Shown here: positions 61,057 to 64,000 of the stretch, in pieces
How the letters are laid out: each line of letters opens with the position of its first letter
Numbering within the stretch: position 1 is the first letter of the stretch
The notes under the pieces: generated by a model
Databases searched by the model: none
The model's input: only the letters and a program-made list of their open reading frames with translations
What the model was told of the DNA's origin: nothing
Source of the DNA: Longitalea arenae
GTDB taxonomy: Bacteria; Bacteroidota; Bacteroidia; Chitinophagales; Chitinophagaceae
Assembly (NCBI RefSeq): GCF_016924755.1
Contig: NZ_JAFFJX010000011.1
Span: 124,001 to 188,000 of the forward strand
Reading direction: 5' to 3'
DNA length: 64,000 bases
Made by a program: the position numbers and the translations under genes

Positions 61057-61935
61057 ATGAAAAGCACTTTATTGCGGGAAATTACTCCCCTGACGCAAAG
61101 TGATTGTTTTACCCTCTTCTCCCGCATCAAATCGGAGTTTGATTTTCCCCTTCATTACCATGAAGAGTTCGAGCTCAATTTTATTCTCAACGCTAAAAAC
61201 GCCAAACGTGTCATCGGCGATCATATTGAAGAGATCGATGAGCTGGAACTGGTACTGGTAGGCAGTAACCTGCAGCATGCCTGGTTCACCCATCATTGCA
61301 AGAGCAAAGAGATCCGCGAGATCACCATCCAGTTCCACAAAGACCTGTTCGATGAACGGTTTCTGCGCCGCAACCAGTTGAGCTTCATCCGCACGATGCT
61401 CGAGAAATCGCTTCGCGGCATTTTATTCTCGAAAGAAACCACCCAACAGCTGGCGCCCCGCATTATGGAGTTGAACCAAAAGCAGGGCTTCGATTCGGTG
61501 CTTGAATTAATGTCAATACTACACGACTTATCGATCTCGCGCAATATGCGGATTTTATCGGATGCTTCCTTCAACAATACCGAACAATACACGTATAATA
61601 GCAGGCGCATTGAAAAAACACTGGAATACATGAACCAGAACTTCGACAAACCCATCACCCTGAACGAAGTAGCCCGGCTGGCCAATATGTCTGATGCCGC
61701 CTTCAGCCGCTTTTTCAAACAACGCACCGGCAATACATTTATCGACAGTTTGACCGAGATCAGGCTGGGCCATGCATCGCGGATGCTGATAGATACTACC
61801 CAGTCGATCGCAGAAGTGGCCTATCATTGCGGCTTTAATAATATTTCCAACTTCAACCGGATCTTTAAAAAGAAAAAAAGTTGTACACCGAAAGACTTCC
61901 GGGAAAGCTTTTCCGGCACCAGGATCTTTATTTAA
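61057..61935 (+). CDS. AraC-family regulator of the mannan locus
   Basis: A 292-residue regulator with an N-terminal cupin-like part (FPLHYHEEFELNFILNAK) and a C-terminal pair of helix-turn-helix motifs (ITLNEVARLANMSDAAFSRF, SIAEVAYHCGFNNISNFNRI, then FKKKKSCTPKDFRESF). It is divergent from susC with a shared 232-base AT-rich spacer, so it most likely controls the mannan operon in response to a manno-oligosaccharide or other sugar. This contrasts with hybrid two-component or ECF-sigma control common for such loci. Confidence 0.92.
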   Translation: MKSTLLREITPLTQSDCFTLFSRIKSEFDFPLHYHEEFELNFILNAKNAKRVIGDHIEEIDELELVLVGSNLQHAWFTHHCKSKEIREITIQFHKDLFDERFLRRNQLSFIRTMLEKSLRGILFSKETTQQLAPRIMELNQKQGFDSVLELMSILHDLSISRNMRILSDASFNNTEQYTYNSRRIEKTLEYMNQNFDKPITLNEVARLANMSDAAFSRFFKQRTGNTFIDSLTEIRLGHASRMLIDTTQSIAEVAYHCGFNNISNFNRIFKKKKSCTPKDFRESFSGTRIFI

Positions 61936-62136
61936 GGGCTGATTTCCTGATCCTCGTTAGTAAATCGCAGCTACCGGTGAACGGCAGACTGGTACATAGC
62001 GCAAAAACCGGCAAATAGCCCGCCGGCAAGCGACACAGCCCGGCCCCTTTTTAAAAAAAATAGCTATCTTCATCACACGGTTATACTATTGTTCGGTTTT
62101 TCTTATTACTTTAACCCAAAATTCTATCCGTTTCCA

Positions 62137-62162
62137 CTATTATAATTGTTCAATTGTAGTAG
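62137..62162 (+). promoter_or_regulatory. Palindromic operator upstream of the NUDIX regulator
   Basis: CTATTATAATTG-tt-CAATTGTAGTAG: 10 of 12 positions of the arms are complementary. It ends 25 bases before the start codon and is probably the autoregulatory site of the product. Confidence 0.6.
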
Positions 62163-62187
62163 TATAAATGGACCGATTTACTTTCAT

Positions 62188-62892
62188 ATGAAACATTATT
62201 CCAAGCAAAAACGCATGCTTGTAGCGGTAGACTGTATCATTTTTGGCTTCGATGGACATGAACTAAAACTGCTGCTCATTCAAAGAGGATTTGAACCCGA
62301 AAAAGGTAAATGGAGCCTTATGGGCGGGTTCGTTCAGCCCGATGAAGATTTTGAACAGGCGGGCTCCCGCATCCTCAAACAGCTCACCGGTCTTAAAAAT
62401 GTATATATAGAACAGCTGTATGCCTTCGGCGAACCCAACCGTGATCCCGAAGAACGCACTGTTTCCATCGCTTATTTCGCTCTGATCGATATTCACAAAT
62501 ACGAAAAACAACTCAGCGACGATTTCCACGCCGAATGGTTCTCCCTGAAGAAGATACCCAAGCTCATTTTCGACCATAGCCGTATGGTGAAAATGGCCCA
62601 GGAAAAACTGCGTTATAAAGCCGCTTTCCACCCCATTTTATTTGAGCTGATGCCAGAGAAGTTCACCCTTCCGCAGTTGTATAACCTGTATACAGGGGTG
62701 TATGATACTGTGCTGGACAAACGTAATTTTACGCGCAAGATCCTTTCTACCAAACTGCTCATTAAACAAAAGGAAAAAGAAAAAGAGGGTTCAAAAAAAG
62801 GCGCCTTTTATTATAAACTGGATAAACGCCGTTATGACTCGCAATTCCATGCTTTCCTGAACTTTATTCCCAATCCCGATAATTTGAAATAG
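62188..62892 (+). CDS. NUDIX-domain transcriptional regulator (NrtR/AraR type)
   Basis: A 234-residue protein: NUDIX-like fold (about 10-145; MLVAVDCIIFGFDGHELKLL, GKWSLMGGFVQPDEDFEQAG) and a winged-helix C-terminus (about 155-234; FELMPEKFTLPQLYNLYTGV, NFTRKILSTKLL). The NUDIX box reads SRILKQLTGL where catalytic enzymes have REUxEExGU, so the two Glu metal ligands are missing and hydrolysis is unlikely. In Bacteroidota such proteins act as sugar- or nucleotide-sensing regulators. The start at 62188 follows the palindrome at 62137-62162. Confidence 0.9.
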   Translation: MKHYSKQKRMLVAVDCIIFGFDGHELKLLLIQRGFEPEKGKWSLMGGFVQPDEDFEQAGSRILKQLTGLKNVYIEQLYAFGEPNRDPEERTVSIAYFALIDIHKYEKQLSDDFHAEWFSLKKIPKLIFDHSRMVKMAQEKLRYKAAFHPILFELMPEKFTLPQLYNLYTGVYDTVLDKRNFTRKILSTKLLIKQKEKEKEGSKKGAFYYKLDKRRYDSQFHAFLNFIPNPDNLK

Positions 62893-63528
62893 AAAAAGGC
62901 GGCCCCGGACGAGGACCGCCTGCTAAAACAGGACATAACTGGATCGGAGTTGCCAGATCAGAACTCCGTTGCCTTTCCATTGGTAAATGCTAATGCTGCA
63001 TCTGCCGATAGCGCATAACCGCATACGCGGAACGATCAACCCCATGGATGAATGCTCAATGCAAATAAAAGGTCTATTATGGCTGCACTGACCGGTTCGC
63101 CGTACGGCTACTGGCGCAACCTGGTGCGGCATCCTATTGGCCGTATTGGAACTGATAACAGTGTGCTTGCTGGTAACATATGGCTGGTTTCACCGGCTGC
63201 TGCGTTATATGCATCCGTTAGACCATGACGCCGCAGGATAAGGCTTATAACAAAATAGATCAATGGGCAAATAGACAAAGGCAATTGGAAGAGACGATCG
63301 GAATAAAAAACCTGAATAACAGATCTCAGATCAAAAGAACCGGTCCCAAACTTTATCGGGAACAAATATCAATCAGAAGGGCTATAAGCGTACTGGCAGG
63401 TCTTTTATTGAAAGAACCATGCCAAATTGAAAGCGAACATTGCTTTGGTGGCGGTTGATTTGAGATATTTATTTTCTATATGCAAGGATCAGCTGCTGGT
63501 AAATAGTAAATGGATAGCAGCAAAAAGG
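62893..63528. other. Gene-poor region
   Basis: About 635 bases between the NUDIX regulator and the GH88 gene. A G/C-rich imperfect hairpin (AGGCGG with CCGCCT, 62897-62922) follows the regulator gene but lacks a T-run. A 77-codon frame at 63225-63458 cannot be supported by motifs. Nothing else recognised. Confidence 0.4.
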
Positions 63529-63555
63529 AGTGGCACACTTTAAAAGTGTGCCACT
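63524..63555 (-). terminator. Terminator of the GH88 gene
   Basis: Perfect 13-bp stem AGTGGCACACTTT (63529-63541) with 63543-63555, three bases after the stop codon; on the minus strand CCTTTTTGC follows. Confidence 0.88.
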
Positions 63556-63557
63556 AA

Positions 63558-64000
63558 TTACTTACTTAATTCTTTATAACGCTTACACGCTTCAATAAAA
63601 TAATAGTCACCATAGGTCAAAGGCACATCAACTTCCGTTCCGGCTGGCTTATGCCCTACTCCATGTTTCAGGATAAAGCCACCGTTGGTTCCGGCAGCCG
63701 CTTTATATTCAGGACCCGATAGGTGTTTAATGATGGTTTCAGCCACCTGCAGATACTCACGGGCAGCGGCACCCTTTGTATACTGGTTTAACTCAATAAA
63801 AGCAGCAGCCATGATGGCGGCCGCCGAAGCATCGCGTAAGGCATTCGGAATTTCGGGTGCATTGAAATCCCAGTACGGGATTTTATCAGCCGGTAAATTG
63901 GGGTGCGACAAAATAAACCGGGCGATCTTTTCAGCCTGTTGCAGGTAACGCGCATCTTTCGTATAGCGGTAACAAACGGTATATCCATATAAACCCCATG
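63558..64000 (-). CDS. GH88 unsaturated glucuronyl hydrolase, C-terminal part
   Basis: The frame is open to the window edge and shows 147 C-terminal residues of a GH88 (alpha/alpha)6-barrel enzyme that removes unsaturated uronic acids left by polysaccharide lyases. GLYGYTVCYRYTKDARYLQQ, YWDFNAPEIPNALRDASAAA and DVPLTYGDYYFIEACKRYKE are family text. The N-terminal part, with the catalytic Asp residues and any signal peptide, lies outside the window. It may belong to another polysaccharide locus to the right. Confidence 0.9.
   Translation of the reverse strand, partial: WGLYGYTVCYRYTKDARYLQQAEKIARFILSHPNLPADKIPYWDFNAPEIPNALRDASAAAIMAAAFIELNQYTKGAAAREYLQVAETIIKHLSGPEYKAAAGTNGGFILKHGVGHKPAGTEVDVPLTYGDYYFIEACKRYKELSK

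Noticed and set aside
63225-63458. 77-codon + strand frame in the gene-poor region before GH88
   Set aside because: No recognisable motif, no signal, no promoter; composition alone is not enough.

Overview
The window looks like a chromosomal segment of a Bacteroidota bacterium, most likely of the Chitinophagaceae (Niastella/Chitinophaga type). The grounds are a SusC/SusD pair with a mannan-degradation locus, many promoters of the Bacteroidota form TAnnTTTG, absence of clear Shine-Dalgarno sequences, BshB1 (bacillithiol), a eukaryote-like NADP isocitrate dehydrogenase, and families such as DUF4197, DUF4397, DUF6600 and CHRD lipoproteins. I saw no transposase, CRISPR array, rRNA or tRNA gene.

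Layout. 1-24.7 kb is mostly housekeeping and envelope genes: the end of plsX, a CPBP membrane protease, two related tiny proteins, envelope proteins, a polysaccharide deacetylase, a J-domain protein, an ABC-F ATPase, an M28 peptidase, an RlmK-like rRNA methyltransferase, an MFS carrier, a DUF4197 protein, a thioesterase, an FKBP isomerase, a DUF4139 protein with a SusC-plug-like insert, and a phosphorylase homologue that lacks the usual PLP lysine. 24.9-27.5 kb is a manganese unit: a DtxR/MntR regulator with a palindromic operator, translationally coupled to an NRAMP transporter fused to a UspA domain. 27.6-46.3 kb carries two tandem Crp-like regulators, icd, a GH20 hexosaminidase, a double UspA, a LysR-thrC pair, agmatine-to-putrescine genes aguB-aguA, bshB1, a serine hydrolase, lpdA, a second DUF4197 gene, an FAD oxidoreductase, a broken four-helix-bundle gene and an MFS carrier. 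46.7-64 kb holds an orphan PAS histidine kinase, a HAD phosphatase/mutase homologue, then a coherent mannan locus on the minus strand (SusC, SusD, TIG lipoprotein, GH26 mannanase, Na+/sugar symporter, GH130 phosphorylase, AGE-family 2-epimerase). A divergent AraC regulator faces it, followed by a NUDIX-type regulator and a partial GH88 gene.

How the mannan genes fit: GH26 cuts mannan at or outside the cell surface, TIG protein/SusD/SusC bind and import oligosaccharides, the symporter takes mannobiose across the inner membrane, the epimerase makes mannosyl-glucose and GH130 phosphorolyses it to mannose-1-phosphate and glucose. This matches the pathway described in Bacteroides fragilis.

The most unusual feature is spread over the whole window: about twenty intergenic arrays of degenerate 7-9 bp words. 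At least ten word families occur, one family often differing from the next spacer's. Most are arranged as inverted arms (G/T-rich arm first, A/C-rich arm second) and start at or inside stop codons. One pair of arms brackets the four-helix-bundle pseudogene. No standard feature class explains them, and they are my best candidate for an undescribed system.
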